A stretch of 42,093 nucleotides of DNA. Source: Clostridiales bacterium. GTDB lineage: Bacteria > Bacillota > Clostridia > Oscillospirales > Oscillospiraceae. The stretch is taken from assembly GCA_022768185.1 (NCBI GenBank), contig JALEMS010000033.1, positions 1 to 42,093 of the forward strand. The letters are read 5' to 3'. The notes beneath the pieces were generated by a model. It was not told where the DNA came from. It was given only the letters and a program-made list of their open reading frames with translations, and ran no database searches. This document shows, one piece after another, positions 24,918 through 36,027 of this stretch. The translations under genes were made by a program, and so were the position numbers. Positions within the stretch are counted from its first letter, which is position 1. Every line of letters begins with the position of its first letter.

Positions 24918-26678
24918 ATGGCATTTCCGGACAGCTTTCTGCAGGAGCTTTCCGAGCGCAGCGACATTGTCGACGTTGTGTCGGGCTATGTGCGTCTGGG
25001 AAAGCGCAGCGGCGCAAACCTCTTCGGCCTGTGTCCGTTTCACAGCGAGAAAACGCCGTCGTTTGCCGTCAACCCGGAAAAACAGATCTATCACTGCTTC
25101 GGCTGCGGAAAGGGCGGCTCGGTCTTCAACTTCATTATGGAGATGGAGCATCTGTCCTTCCGGGACGCCGTGGCGTTTCTGGCCCGGCGTGCGGGCATGG
25201 AGCTTCCCGAGGAGCAGCAGGACGAGACCGCGCGCATACGCCAGCGTCTCTACGCGCTCAACCGTGAGGCTGCCCGCTGGTTTTACGACCGGCTCGTCTC
25301 GCCCGCCGGTCAGCCGGGGCGGGCGTATCTGACAAAGCGCGGCATCTCGCCGCCCATTGCCCGCAGCTTCGGTCTCGGGTATGCGCCGGACGCCTGGGGC
25401 GAGCTGCTTGAGACGCTTACAGGGCGGGGATACTCCACCGCGGAGCTGCTGCAGGCGGGACTGATTAAAAGCGGGCGCAGCGGCGGGCACTACGATGTGT
25501 TCCGCAACCGCCTGATGTTTCCGGTCATCGACGTGCGCGGCAACGTGGTGGCCTTTTCCGGACGTCTCCTGGACGGGGAGGGGCCGAAATACCTCAACAG
25601 CCCGGAAACGCCGGTCTTTTCCAAAAGCCGCAACCTGTTTGGCCTGAATCTGGCTAAAAAATCAAAAAGCGGGTATATCCTGCTTGTGGAGGGCAACATC
25701 GACGTGGTCAGCCTGCATCAGGCGGGCTTCGACAGCGCGGTGGCCTCGCTGGGCACGTCGCTCACACCGGAGCAGGCGCGCCTGCTCACCCGGTATACGA
25801 GCGAGGTGATCCTTGCATACGACGCCGACGCCGCCGGGCAGAAGGCGTCCTCGCGCGCCATCGGCATTCTGGAGCGGTTGGATCTCAAAGTGCGGGTGCT
25901 GACGATTCCGGGGGCAAAGGATCCGGATGAGTTTCTCAAAACCCGTGGAGCGGACGCCTTCCGTGCGCTGCTGGACAAATCGGAGGATCGCATGGATTAC
26001 CGGCTGCGCGCCATCACCGAAAAGTACGACCGGGAGACGGACGAGGGCCGCGTGGCCTTCGTGCGCGAGGCGACCGGTATGGTCGCTGGGCTGCCCAGCC
26101 CGGTGGAGCGGGAGATTTATGCAGCCCGCGTGGCGGAGCTGGCCGGCGTGCGTGCGGAAACGGTGCTGCAGGAGGCGGAGCGTTTGCGCAAGCGTCGTAC
26201 CGTGCAGGCCCGGCGCGACTATGAGCGCCAAACGCTGCAGCCGGTCCGTCAGGCGCAGCCGGAGCCGCGCAGCATCCGGTATGAGAATCCGCGCTCGGCT
26301 GTCGCCGAGGAGGGGCTGATCCGGCTGCTGTACCTCGACCCGGGCCTGTTCTCCGGCATGGAGGAGCCGCCGCCGGAGCTGTTTTCCAGCCCGGTGCTGG
26401 AGCGGCTGTTCCGGCAGATCAAGCGGCAGGCGGACGCCGGCAGCGTCATCTCGCTGGCGGCGCTGGGCGAGCAGTTCACCTCGGACGAGATGAGCCTGCT
26501 CACCGGCATCCTGCAGGAGCCGGCGGACCTGCAGAACGGGAAAAAGGCGATCGCCGATTACATAACCACCATGCGCCGCGAGGCGGCAAAACGCACCGCA
26601 GGGCAGAGCTATGCCGAACGGGCGCGGGAAATTGCAGCGGAAAAAAGAAAGAATACAGGATATACGAATGGGAGATAA
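24918..26678 (+). CDS. dnaG: DNA primase
   Basis: This 586-residue primase makes RNA primers at the replication fork. It has the N-terminal zinc finger (Cys39, His42, Cys60, Cys63 in [12 protein letters not shown] and [11 protein letters not shown]), the RNA polymerase core with [20 protein letters not shown], the TOPRIM domain with Glu258 in [10 protein letters not shown] and DAD in [13 protein letters not shown], and a C-terminal DnaB-interacting helical domain. AAAGGGGGG precedes the ATG. The rpoD ATG lies only five bases after its stop. The rpsU gene of the classical rpsU-dnaG-rpoD operon is absent, and dgt sits upstream. Confidence 0.97.
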   Translation: MAFPDSFLQELSERSDIVDVVSGYVRLGKRSGANLFGLCPFHSEKTPSFAVNPEKQIYHCFGCGKGGSVFNFIMEMEHLSFRDAVAFLARRAGMELPEEQQDETARIRQRLYALNREAARWFYDRLVSPAGQPGRAYLTKRGISPPIARSFGLGYAPDAWGELLETLTGRGYSTAELLQAGLIKSGRSGGHYDVFRNRLMFPVIDVRGNVVAFSGRLLDGEGPKYLNSPETPVFSKSRNLFGLNLAKKSKSGYILLVEGNIDVVSLHQAGFDSAVASLGTSLTPEQARLLTRYTSEVILAYDADAAGQKASSRAIGILERLDLKVRVLTIPGAKDPDEFLKTRGADAFRALLDKSEDRMDYRLRAITEKYDRETDEGRVAFVREATGMVAGLPSPVEREIYAARVAELAGVRAETVLQEAERLRKRRTVQARRDYERQTLQPVRQAQPEPRSIRYENPRSAVAEEGLIRLLYLDPGLFSGMEEPPPELFSSPVLERLFRQIKRQADAGSVISLAALGEQFTSDEMSLLTGILQEPADLQNGKKAIADYITTMRREAAKRTAGQSYAERAREIAAEKRKNTGYTNGR

Positions 26679-26683
26679 CGGGT

Positions 26684-27997
<1,314 letters not shown>

Positions 27998-28014
27998 GCC
28001 AAGCCCGGATAAAC

Positions 28015-28060
28015 AAACGCCCCGCCGCAGTCTGAAGCAAGACTGCGGCGGGGCGTTTTG
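28015..28060. terminator. Bidirectional terminator between rpoD and the MMPL-like gene
   Basis: An 18-19-bp GC-rich stem (28015-28033 with 28040-28058) is bounded by ACAAAC on one side and GTTTTG on the other. It lies between converging genes and can end transcripts in both directions. Confidence 0.88.
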
Positions 28061-28067
28061 TATGGAT

Positions 28068-30341
28068 TTACAGCAGCGCATCCTGCGCGACGGGCTGCCT
28101 GTCGCGGTCGCCGGCGGAGAGACTGCCCGGAAGCAGCAGCAGTGTGAAGGCGACGATACTCCCAGCGCCGGCACACAGCGGCAGCACTGCGCCGCGACAG
28201 ACGGCGGAGAGGGCCGGCGCGCCGGCTGCCAGCGTGACGCATCCGGCCAGCACCGGCGCAGTGAGCGCTTCCAGCGTGCGCCGCGCGGTCTCGCGGACGG
28301 TGCAGGCGTGCCGGAAGCGCTGCCGGCAGCGTGCGGCGGCAAAACAGGCGGCTGATGCCGTACACAGCAGCAGGGCGGCGGTTGTCAGCGCAGTGAGACC
28401 CGGCGCGCCGCACAGTACGGAAGCGGCGGCGGGGGCGCACAGCACGCCCGTCGCGCATACGGCCAGCGCCAGCGCCGGCAGGATGCGCCGCAGCAGCAAA
28501 AGCCCCAGCACGGCCAGTCCCGCCGGCAGCAGCACGGCGGCGCGGGGCAGCGTGTCGGACAGTGCCTGCTGTGTTTCGGCTGCCTCTGCAGCCGGACCGC
28601 CGAGCAGCGCCTGACACCCGGCGTCCTTCAGCGCGCCGGACAGCGCGGAGACGATCTCTGACGCACGGCCCGTGACACGGTAGGACAGGCAGGCCCGGTG
28701 CGGCCCGACCGGCCAGTCCGGTAGAGCGTCCCGTTCGGCGGCCTGCTGCTGCAGCAGGGCCTGCAGGGCGGCTTCGGCCGCGGCCTGGCGGGCTGCGCCG
28801 CGCTGCTCGGCCAGTGCGTTGCGCACGGCGTAGCGCAGCACATTGTAGCGGTAGAGGGCCCCGGTGTCGGGATCGACATCATAATAGTCGAACATGGCCT
28901 GCACGGTTTTTGCGTCAAAGAGCGGATCAAGCGCCGCAATGTCGCTGCGGCTCAGACGGTCGTAGGCGGTGAGCATGGCGTGATAGTCGTCGCAGGAGGA
29001 CAGCAGACGCTGCTGCTCATATTGCCAGGTGACGATGCGCCGGCCGCTGAGCTTCTGCCGTCCGCTGCCGGCGGCGGAAAAGAGCGCTTCGGCCTGCGTC
29101 TGTGTCATACGGAAGGCGGCGGCTGCCTGCGGAACGGTATACAGGTCGGTAAAGCGCCGCGTGCCTTTCCAGGCGTCGGACAGCGCTTCGGCCTTCGCCG
29201 CGCCGCAGCGGACATAGAACTCGGAGGAGACGGCGTAGGACAGTACGTCATCGAGCGGCAGCGCTGTGTCTGCCTCTGCGTCCAGCTCGCTCCAGAGCAG
29301 CATGGCGGTTTCCTGCTCGACGCCGCAGCGCACGGCAAATTCGTGCGCAGTGCACACCTCCGGCTCCGGTGCGGCGGGCAGGGGAGCCAGCGGCCCGGCC
29401 GGTGTCAGCGCGCCTGCCGACAGCGTCTGCGCAGCGTCGGATGCTGCCTGCGCCTGGTCGGGCGGAACCAGCACGGCCAGCAGCAGGCCGTCCGCTGCCT
29501 CGGCCTGTACCGGCAGGCGCAGCGCCTGCCACAGTGCGGCGGCGCACAGCGCGAGCGCCAGCAGCGGAAGCAGGATGCGCCGCCGTGCGGCGCACCGCGC
29601 CAGCGTCCGCCCCTCCGGGATCAGGGGTCGGTGACGTAGCGCGCGCAGCGCCGGCTCCAGGAGCATTGCCAGCGCCGGCAAAAGCAATACGGCGCACAGC
29701 CCCGCGGATACCATGCCGGCCAGCAGCGCCCAGCCGAGCGCCTGCGCGGCGGTAAAGGGGAGCCATACCAGCGCTGCACAGAGCGCTGCCGCAGGAAGCA
29801 GGCCCGGCAGGGCTGCGCCGAGCAGCGGGGTGAGCGTCTGCTCCATGGCCGGACGCCGGCCCTGCAGCGCGCAGGCCTGCACGAACCGGCGCAGCAGCGC
29901 CGCCGACCAGCCGCTGAGCAGCGCCGCCTGCAGCACGAGCGCGGCGCACAGCGCGCCGGCCGTTTTCGGAACCGGAAGCAGCGCCATCGCTCCGGCGCTG
30001 ATGCACGCCGACACAGCCAGCCCTGGCAGCAGCACGGCGGGGTCGGCCCATGAGCGCCCGGCCAGTGCCGAGCACAGCAGTGCGGCCAGCGTCAGCGTGA
30101 GCAGTGCGCTGCGCGGCAGGCGAAAGGGCTGCGCTGCGGCGGGCGCGTCCGTTTCCGGCAGGGGTATGCCGAACTCTGCTTCGAACACGGCGGCTGCGTG
30201 CGATGCAGCGCCGCCGGCTGTGGCTGCGGCGTCCGTACACGTCAGTCCGGACGCCAGATACAGCCCCAGTGCTGCGCACAGCAAATATAAAACGGGCAAA
30301 AGCCAACGGGCCTTCACCATCAACCCAACAAAACGCTTCAT
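28068..30341 (-). CDS. MMPL/RND-superfamily-like 12-helix membrane protein
   Basis: This 757-residue protein follows RND topology: one helix (about 14-31), a short extracellular segment of about 40 residues, a five-helix bundle, a seventh helix after RRRILLPLLALALC, a large extracellular domain (about 290-560) and a second five-helix bundle. The first extracellular segment is far shorter than the 150-200 residues usual in MMPL proteins. No clear proton-relay acidic motif was seen in helices 4 or 10. Composition is extremely Ala/Leu-rich, so the fold rather than residues supports the call. GGGAGGCG precedes the ATG. It is a single gene with its own promoter. Substrate (lipid, peptide or drug) is unknown. 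Confidence 0.65.
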   Translation of the reverse strand: MKRFVGLMVKARWLLPVLYLLCAALGLYLASGLTCTDAAATAGGAASHAAAVFEAEFGIPLPETDAPAAAQPFRLPRSALLTLTLAALLCSALAGRSWADPAVLLPGLAVSACISAGAMALLPVPKTAGALCAALVLQAALLSGWSAALLRRFVQACALQGRRPAMEQTLTPLLGAALPGLLPAAALCAALVWLPFTAAQALGWALLAGMVSAGLCAVLLLPALAMLLEPALRALRHRPLIPEGRTLARCAARRRILLPLLALALCAAALWQALRLPVQAEAADGLLLAVLVPPDQAQAASDAAQTLSAGALTPAGPLAPLPAAPEPEVCTAHEFAVRCGVEQETAMLLWSELDAEADTALPLDDVLSYAVSSEFYVRCGAAKAEALSDAWKGTRRFTDLYTVPQAAAAFRMTQTQAEALFSAAGSGRQKLSGRRIVTWQYEQQRLLSSCDDYHAMLTAYDRLSRSDIAALDPLFDAKTVQAMFDYYDVDPDTGALYRYNVLRYAVRNALAEQRGAARQAAAEAALQALLQQQAAERDALPDWPVGPHRACLSYRVTGRASEIVSALSGALKDAGCQALLGGPAAEAAETQQALSDTLPRAAVLLPAGLAVLGLLLLRRILPALALAVCATGVLCAPAAASVLCGAPGLTALTTAALLLCTASAACFAAARCRQRFRHACTVRETARRTLEALTAPVLAGCVTLAAGAPALSAVCRGAVLPLCAGAGSIVAFTLLLLPGSLSAGDRDRQPVAQDALL

Positions 30342-30364
30342 ATTGCGCCTCCCGTCGTGTTCCG

Positions 30365-30393
30365 ATTATACCAGATTTTTCCGCCGCCGCAAG
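30365..30393 (-). promoter_or_regulatory. Promoter of the MMPL-like gene
   Basis: On the minus strand a perfect TATAAT (30370-30365) is preceded by TGG (extended -10) and, 16-17 bases upstream, by a weak -35 (CTTGCG/TTGCGG). The start codon lies about 17 bases downstream of the expected start point. Confidence 0.65.
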
Positions 30394-30432
30394 CGCTTCG
30401 CCGAAACAGGACACAATTCGCGCGAAAGGCGG

Positions 30433-30471
30433 AAAAAACGAGCCTTCCGCGTGCTGCGGAAGGCTCGTTTT
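30433..30471 (-). terminator. Terminator of the RND efflux operon
   Basis: The 16-bp stem (30435-30450 with 30456-30471) runs, on the minus strand, into a TTTTTT tract. It lies 30 bases after the stop of the RND pump gene. Confidence 0.92.
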
Positions 30472-30500
30472 TTACAATGCTTCAAAGGGATGCGAAGGCG

Positions 30501-33500
30501 TCAGACGCGGGCCTCCGCCTCGCTTTCGGCGCGAATGGCGGCAAGCCTTGCCTCATGCCGCTTCTCACGCCGGTCGCGGCGGCGCTGGATACGCCGGTCG
30601 ATGACGGTGTAGAAGATCGGAGTGAAGAACAGCGTCGTCACGGTGGAGATGGTCATGCCGAAGATCATGACGATGCCCATGCCCTGGGTCATCTCCGCAC
30701 CGTCGCCAATGCCCAGCGCCATCGGGATGATGGCGAGAATGGTGGTCAGTGCAGTCATCAGAACGGGACGCACGCGGCGCGGGCAGGCGGCCAGAATGGC
30801 CGTCTCGCGGTCCTCGCCGCGGCTGCGGCGGATGTTGATGTAGTCCACCAGCACGATGCAGGAGTTTACAACCGTACCGGCCAGCATGATCAGACCGAAG
30901 ATGGATACCATGGTGATGTCCTGCCTGGTGACCGGCAGGCCAAACAGCGCGCCGGTGAAGGCGATGGGCAGGATCATCATGATGATGACCGGCATCGTGA
31001 AGGACTCAAACTGGGAGGCCAGCACGAAGTAGACCAGGCCGACGGCGACGAGCAGCGCCTTGCCGAGCGCGGTGAAGTTCTCGGCCATATCCTCGCTGGC
31101 GCCGCCGATCTCAGCGTAGTAGCCCTCGGGGAAGTCATAGCTGTCGAGAATGGCGTTGATCTGCTTGGTGATCTTGCCGACGGTGCCGGAGATGGTGTCG
31201 CCGGAGATGGTGACGGTGCGGGCCTGGTTGGTACGGGTGATGGACTGGGGCGCCAGCTCCACACGGACGTCGGCCACCAGAGACAGCGGCACGCTGCCGC
31301 CGGCGGGGGAATTGATGGACATGGATTTGAGCGCGTCCAGGCTGGTGGAGGAGATCTCGCTGCCCTTGACCATGACGTCCGTCTCCGAGCCGTCCATCAT
31401 GATGGTGGTGGCGGTGGCGCCGGTCAGCTCGGTGCGGACGGCTGCGCCGATCGTGGCTGCGGTCAGACCGTAGCGGGCGGCGACGCTGCGATTGATGGTG
31501 ATGTTGACCTGTGCGACCTGATCCTCCAGCGTGCTGGACAGTTCTGCGCAGTCGGGCAGCGGGCGGATCTGCTCCATCAGGTCGGTGGAGATGTCGGCCA
31601 GTGTGTCGTAATCGTCGCCGTAGATGGTGACCTCAATATCAGAGGAAGCGCTCATGCCCGAGCTGGAGCTGGCGCTCAGGGTGATCTCACATCCGGCAAT
31701 GTCGCGCAGCAGCGGGCGCAGATCGTTTACGATTTCCTGGGCGGAGCGGCTGCGCTGATCCTTGTCGACCAGGGCGAGATAAACCGTTGCGCTGTCGTTT
31801 CCGGCGTTGTAGTAGAGCGTGTCGATCTCAGGCACGTTTTCCTGCGCAATGGCGGAGACCCGTTCGGAGAATTCCGCCGTTTTCGTCAGCGGCGTGCCGA
31901 TCGGGGCGGAGATTTCGATGCTGACGCGGCCCTGATCCATGTCGGGAGAGAGCTTGGCATCGGTGGTGGCACAGGAGAGCAGGAACACGACCACGAGGCC
32001 GACGGAAATGAGCATGGCACGCTTTGTGTGGCACAGGAAGTAGCGCAGCGTGCGGTCATACCAGGCGGAGAGGCGGCTGACAAGGTCCTTCAGGCGCGTC
32101 TCATAGCGCCGGGGCTTGCGGTGACGCAGCGTCTGCGTCTCATCCAGCAGGAAGTAGCACAGCAGCGGGACCAGCGTCAGCGCAATGATGAGCGAGGCCA
32201 GCAGCAGCGCGGCAATGGTCAGACAGAAGTCCTTGAGCAGCATGCCGGCCATACCCCCGGTGAAGGCCAGCGGGATGAAGACGACGACGGTGGTCATCGT
32301 CGAGGCCAGAACGGCCAGGCCGACCTCAGCCGTGCCGTCAACGCAGGCATCGTACCGGCTTTTGCCGCTGCCGGAATGATAGAAGATGTTCTCCATGACG
32401 ACGATGGAGTTGTCGACGATCATGCCGACGCCCATGGCGATGCCGCCGAGGCTCATCATGTTCATTGTGACGTCGCACACAGACATGAGCATGAAGACGG
32501 TGAGGATACACACGGGCATCGAGATGGAGATGGCAACCGTTGCGCTGACACGGCGCAGGAACAAAAACAGCACGGCAGCCGAGATGATGACGCCGAGAAT
32601 GATGTTCGTGATGGCGGTGGTGGCAGAGGAAATGATGTATTCGTTGGAGGAATAGACCATGCGGCAATCCAGCGAGGGATCGTCCTGATGCAGCTCAGCC
32701 AGCGCCGCCTCCACCGCCTTGCACACGCCGACCTCGTTCTGGCCGGACTGCTTGCTGACGGCGAGTATGATGCCCGGCTCGCCGTCGACGCGGGCGATGG
32801 AGACCTGGTCGGCATGCCCCAGATAGACGCTGGCGACCTCGGACAGGCGTACGGTGCCGCCGGTGGGCAGGGGGATGATCGTGTTGGCCACGTCGCTGAC
32901 GGTGCGGTATTTGCCGTCGGTACGCGCGGTCAGCTTCTGCGTGCCGTTATAGACGTTGCCGCCCGGATAGAGCAGGTTTTCCGCGGCAAGATACTGCGAG
33001 ATGTAGGAGGTGGTCAGACCGTAATTTGCCATTTTTGCGGTGTCCACCTCAACGGTGACCTGCGCTTCCAGACCGCCGTAGACGTCGACGGAGGCCACAC
33101 CCTTGATGCGCTCGATGGCGGGCACGACATAGTCGTCCGCCTTTTGCTCCAGAAGCGCCAGGTCGTCGCCCGGCATAACGATCATGGCAATGGGCGTCAT
33201 GTCCATGCTCATGTTGATGATGGTGGGCGTGGCGCAGTCATCCGGGAGCGAGACGGTGTCAAGCTTCTCGCGCAGCTTTACGGCTGCATAGTCAAGGTCC
33301 ACATCATCATTGTAGCGGATGACAATCTGCGTGATGCTGTCGGAGGAGGTGGAGGAGACCTCCTTGACGCCGGAAACGGTCAGGCAGGCCGATTCCAGCG
33401 GACGGGTGACCAGTTCCTCCATGTCCTCGGGGCTGGCGCCGGAATAGTAGGTAAAGACAACGGCGGCGGGGATATCCATGTCCGGCATGAGGGAGATGGA

Positions 33501-33599
33501 CAGGCTCAGCAGCTCCGCCACGCCGAAGATGACGACGATCACGAAGACCAGAATGGTTGTGACCTTGTGCCGGATACAGAATTCTGTCAGCTTTTTCAC
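30501..33599 (-). CDS. RND-family efflux pump (AcrB/HAE-like inner-membrane transporter)
   Basis: This 1032-residue pump has two repeats of six helices and two large extracellular domains. The amphipathic N-terminus KKLTEFCIRHKVTTILVFV and porter motifs (MPDMDIPAAVVFTYYSGASPEDME) are typical. Helix 4 contains GMIVDNSIVVMENI, where one of the paired proton-relay Asp residues of AcrB is conserved and the other is Asn, as in several other RND subgroups. Translation starts at GTG (33599) with GGAGG nine bases before it. It is the last gene of a tetR-tolC-mfp-rnd operon. Such pumps remove drugs or hydrophobic compounds by proton antiport. Substrates are unknown. Confidence 0.93.
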   Translation of the reverse strand: MKKLTEFCIRHKVTTILVFVIVVIFGVAELLSLSISLMPDMDIPAAVVFTYYSGASPEDMEELVTRPLESACLTVSGVKEVSSTSSDSITQIVIRYNDDVDLDYAAVKLREKLDTVSLPDDCATPTIINMSMDMTPIAMIVMPGDDLALLEQKADDYVVPAIERIKGVASVDVYGGLEAQVTVEVDTAKMANYGLTTSYISQYLAAENLLYPGGNVYNGTQKLTARTDGKYRTVSDVANTIIPLPTGGTVRLSEVASVYLGHADQVSIARVDGEPGIILAVSKQSGQNEVGVCKAVEAALAELHQDDPSLDCRMVYSSNEYIISSATTAITNIILGVIISAAVLFLFLRRVSATVAISISMPVCILTVFMLMSVCDVTMNMMSLGGIAMGVGMIVDNSIVVMENIFYHSGSGKSRYDACVDGTAEVGLAVLASTMTTVVVFIPLAFTGGMAGMLLKDFCLTIAALLLASLIIALTLVPLLCYFLLDETQTLRHRKPRRYETRLKDLVSRLSAWYDRTLRYFLCHTKRAMLISVGLVVVFLLSCATTDAKLSPDMDQGRVSIEISAPIGTPLTKTAEFSERVSAIAQENVPEIDTLYYNAGNDSATVYLALVDKDQRSRSAQEIVNDLRPLLRDIAGCEITLSASSSSGMSASSDIEVTIYGDDYDTLADISTDLMEQIRPLPDCAELSSTLEDQVAQVNITINRSVAARYGLTAATIGAAVRTELTGATATTIMMDGSETDVMVKGSEISSTSLDALKSMSINSPAGGSVPLSLVADVRVELAPQSITRTNQARTVTISGDTISGTVGKITKQINAILDSYDFPEGYYAEIGGASEDMAENFTALGKALLVAVGLVYFVLASQFESFTMPVIIMMILPIAFTGALFGLPVTRQDITMVSIFGLIMLAGTVVNSCIVLVDYINIRRSRGEDRETAILAACPRRVRPVLMTALTTILAIIPMALGIGDGAEMTQGMGIVMIFGMTISTVTTLFFTPIFYTVIDRRIQRRRDRREKRHEARLAAIRAESEAEARV

Positions 33600-33617
33600 A
33601 GGTTATATCCTCCCGCG

Positions 33618-34715
33618 TCAGCCGACGACACGCACGGTGCAGCCCTCGGTCAGATAGGCCTGACCGCTGGTGACGAGCGTTTCACCGCCCTTGAGACCGC
33701 CGGTGACCTCGGTAGAGCCGGCGTTGTTGAGGCCGGTTTCGATGACGACGCGGTGGGCCAGATTCTCGCTGTCGACGACATAGACAAACTGCTCATTGCC
33801 GCTTGTGAGGATGGCGTCGGTGGGAATGATGATGGCGTTGTCTGCAGGGTCGGTATAGAAGGTGATGTTGGCGGACATGCCGGAGGTCGCGCCGCAGTCG
33901 GCAGGCAGGTCAATCGTCACGCTGAAGAGCGCATTGACCGCGTTGCCGGCGGGGTCTGCCTCGGAGATGACGCCCTCGACGGTCTTGCCGATGGCGCTGA
34001 TGGTGACGTCTGCCTTGTCGCCGATGGCCAGCTTCGGGGCAAGCGACTCGGACACGGAGGTCTCCACCTGCAGGTAGCCGTCCTCGGCCACCACGGCGGC
34101 AGCGGAGCCGGGAGAGGCCATGCTGCCGACCTTGGCGTTGACGACGGTGACCGTGCCGTCGTGCGGCGCGGTGACGACGCCCTTGCGCACCGTATCGGAG
34201 AGCGTGGCGATCTGCGTGGAGAGCGAGTTGAGCTGCGCGGAGGCGGAGGCGCGCGTGGTGGTCAGCTGCGACTCGAGTGTGGTGACGCTCATCTGGGAGG
34301 CGGCACCGATCTCATAGAGCGCCTGTGTGTCGGACAGCTGTCTTTCCAGCAGGGAGATCTGCGCGTTGAAGCTCTCCTGCGTGCTGTTGTAGCTGGCGGT
34401 GAGGGCGGAGAGCTGCTGCTGGTAGGCGCCGACGTCCAGACGGGCCAGCACGTCGCCGGCCTTCACCTGGTCGCCGACCTCGACGGGCACCTGGGTATAC
34501 TCGGCGCTCATCATGGGATAGACGCTGCTTTCGTTGCCGGAGACCACCTTGCCGGTGACCATGTTTTCCGTGACCATGTCGCCGCGGGCGACGGTCTGCA
34601 CCTCAACGGGCGTGCTGTTGTCCTCGGACTCGGAAGGCGCGGTGGAGCCGCAGCCGGCGGCGAGGGACAGCAGCAGGACGGCCGACAGGGCGGCGCATGC
34701 AAAGGTCTTTTTCAT
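33618..34715 (-). CDS. Membrane-fusion (HlyD/AcrA-like) lipoprotein of the efflux system
   Basis: This 365-residue adaptor has a lipoprotein signal peptide with lipobox LAAGC (Cys22). A lipoyl/biotinyl half-motif follows (VEVGDQVKAGDVLARLD), then a coiled-coil hairpin (about 96-175), the second lipoyl half (VVTAPHDGTVTVVNAKVGSMAS), a beta-barrel and a membrane-proximal domain. The adaptor links the RND pump to a TolC-like partner and is needed for pump assembly. GGAGG precedes the ATG. It sits between the TolC-like and pump genes, 18 bases from each, in one operon. Confidence 0.92.
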   Translation of the reverse strand: MKKTFACAALSAVLLLSLAAGCGSTAPSESEDNSTPVEVQTVARGDMVTENMVTGKVVSGNESSVYPMMSAEYTQVPVEVGDQVKAGDVLARLDVGAYQQQLSALTASYNSTQESFNAQISLLERQLSDTQALYEIGAASQMSVTTLESQLTTTRASASAQLNSLSTQIATLSDTVRKGVVTAPHDGTVTVVNAKVGSMASPGSAAAVVAEDGYLQVETSVSESLAPKLAIGDKADVTISAIGKTVEGVISEADPAGNAVNALFSVTIDLPADCGATSGMSANITFYTDPADNAIIIPTDAILTSGNEQFVYVVDSENLAHRVVIETGLNNAGSTEVTGGLKGGETLVTSGQAYLTEGCTVRVVG

Positions 34716-34733
34716 GTTGATTGTCCTCCAAAT

Positions 34734-35960
34734 TTAATTTGCCGTTGAGGCGGACAGGCCGGTCCTTACCAGCCAGCTGTAGGTGTTCCAGGCGGTGAAA
34801 TAGTCTACCTTCGCGGAGAAAACGGCAGATTCTGCGGTGGCGAGCGCATCCTCTGCGTCCTTGAGGTCATTGGCGGAGATCATGCCGCGGTTAAACTGCG
34901 TCTGCGAGGAGAGGAAGCTCTGCTTCTGATACTCCAGCGCGGTCTGTGCAGCGTCGAGCACCTGCTTCGCGTTGCTGACGGCACGGTAGGCCGTCAGGAA
35001 GGAGAGCGTGAAGCTCTGATGAGCGGAGGTGTTGGTGTACTGCGCGGCCTGCCAGGTGTGCAGCGCCATGTCATAGCGATACCGGTCGCCGACAAAATTG
35101 CCGTAATGGAAATCCTCGGCGCTGTCCTCCCAGGTTTCCTTCGCGCGGGCGAGCACGACGTCGGCGCTGTGCAGGTCGTAGCTCTTTTCCGTGGCGGCCG
35201 CCAGGTCTGCTTCGTAGTTCATTGCGGCGACGGACGCCTCAGGCACCTCGGGCAGACCCATCAGCTGAAGCGAGCCGGACGGATCCTCGCCGAGCATGCT
35301 CAGCAGGGAGGATTTCATGTTGGCGATGGCCATGCGCAGCGTTTCGATTTTGCTGGCGGCGGAGGCGCGGCTGCTGCGCAGCTGCTGCAGCTGCAGGGCG
35401 GATATCTGGCCAAGCTGGAAGCTCTTTTCCGCGGCGGTCAGCGCCCGGTCGAGCGCGGCAAGACTGCGTTCTGCATCGGAGAGCTGCTGCTCATAGGTGC
35501 AGATGCTGATGTAGAGCTTCTGCGCGCCGCAGATGACCTGATTGGCCAGATTGTGCATCTGATGTTTGGTCAGCTCGTTATCGCGGCGGAAGGTGCCGTC
35601 GGTCATGTCCTCGAGAGAATCCGCCAGAGATTCCTGTGCGGACTTCAGCGAGGACGTGAAGCCGGCCATCGTCGGATCGCCGGAGAGGAAAAACAGAGAA
35701 TCTGCCAGCTTCTCAAGCGAGTCCTTCGACTGCTCGAACATCTTGGTGTAGTCGATCGAGTCGACGGTGGCCGCGCCCTCCTCCAGCGCCATCACGCTGG
35801 CGCAGGATGTACGCATACGGCTTTCCAGGTTTTCAAACGACAGGGTGCCGGGCTTGTCGGGAGCCGGCGCGCTGTCGGCCGGCGCGTTGTCGGCCAGTGC
35901 GGTGACGCCCAGACCGAGCGTCAGACACAGGGCGAGAAACAGAGAGATCAGCTTTTTCAT
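34734..35960 (-). CDS. TolC-like secreted coiled-coil protein of the efflux operon
   Basis: This 408-residue protein has an N-terminal signal peptide with a cleavage-like ALADN. The rest is nearly all long helices in two similar halves, each with an FxxGxIS(A)xxL element (FQLGQISALQLQQLRSSR; FNRGMISANDLKDAEDAL). That is the hallmark of the outer-membrane efflux protein (TolC) family. Clostridia of this type are not expected to have an outer membrane, so the protein may sit in the cell wall zone or extend the adaptor rather than form a true outer-membrane channel. GAGGAGG precedes the ATG. It lies between tetR and the adaptor gene. Confidence 0.8.
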   Translation of the reverse strand: MKKLISLFLALCLTLGLGVTALADNAPADSAPAPDKPGTLSFENLESRMRTSCASVMALEEGAATVDSIDYTKMFEQSKDSLEKLADSLFFLSGDPTMAGFTSSLKSAQESLADSLEDMTDGTFRRDNELTKHQMHNLANQVICGAQKLYISICTYEQQLSDAERSLAALDRALTAAEKSFQLGQISALQLQQLRSSRASAASKIETLRMAIANMKSSLLSMLGEDPSGSLQLMGLPEVPEASVAAMNYEADLAAATEKSYDLHSADVVLARAKETWEDSAEDFHYGNFVGDRYRYDMALHTWQAAQYTNTSAHQSFTLSFLTAYRAVSNAKQVLDAAQTALEYQKQSFLSSQTQFNRGMISANDLKDAEDALATAESAVFSAKVDYFTAWNTYSWLVRTGLSASTAN

Positions 35961-36027
35961 GCGGGGGATACCTCCTCTTGCAGATGTGGACGGATGGGTG
36001 CGGTAAAATAAAGGCGTGCGCCTTGAT

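Noticed and set aside
30357-34748. A 1463-codon plus-strand frame opposite the RND pump and adaptor genes
   Set aside because: It is rich in His, Gly, Asp and Arg from antisense reading, and it crosses two real gene boundaries and a terminator.
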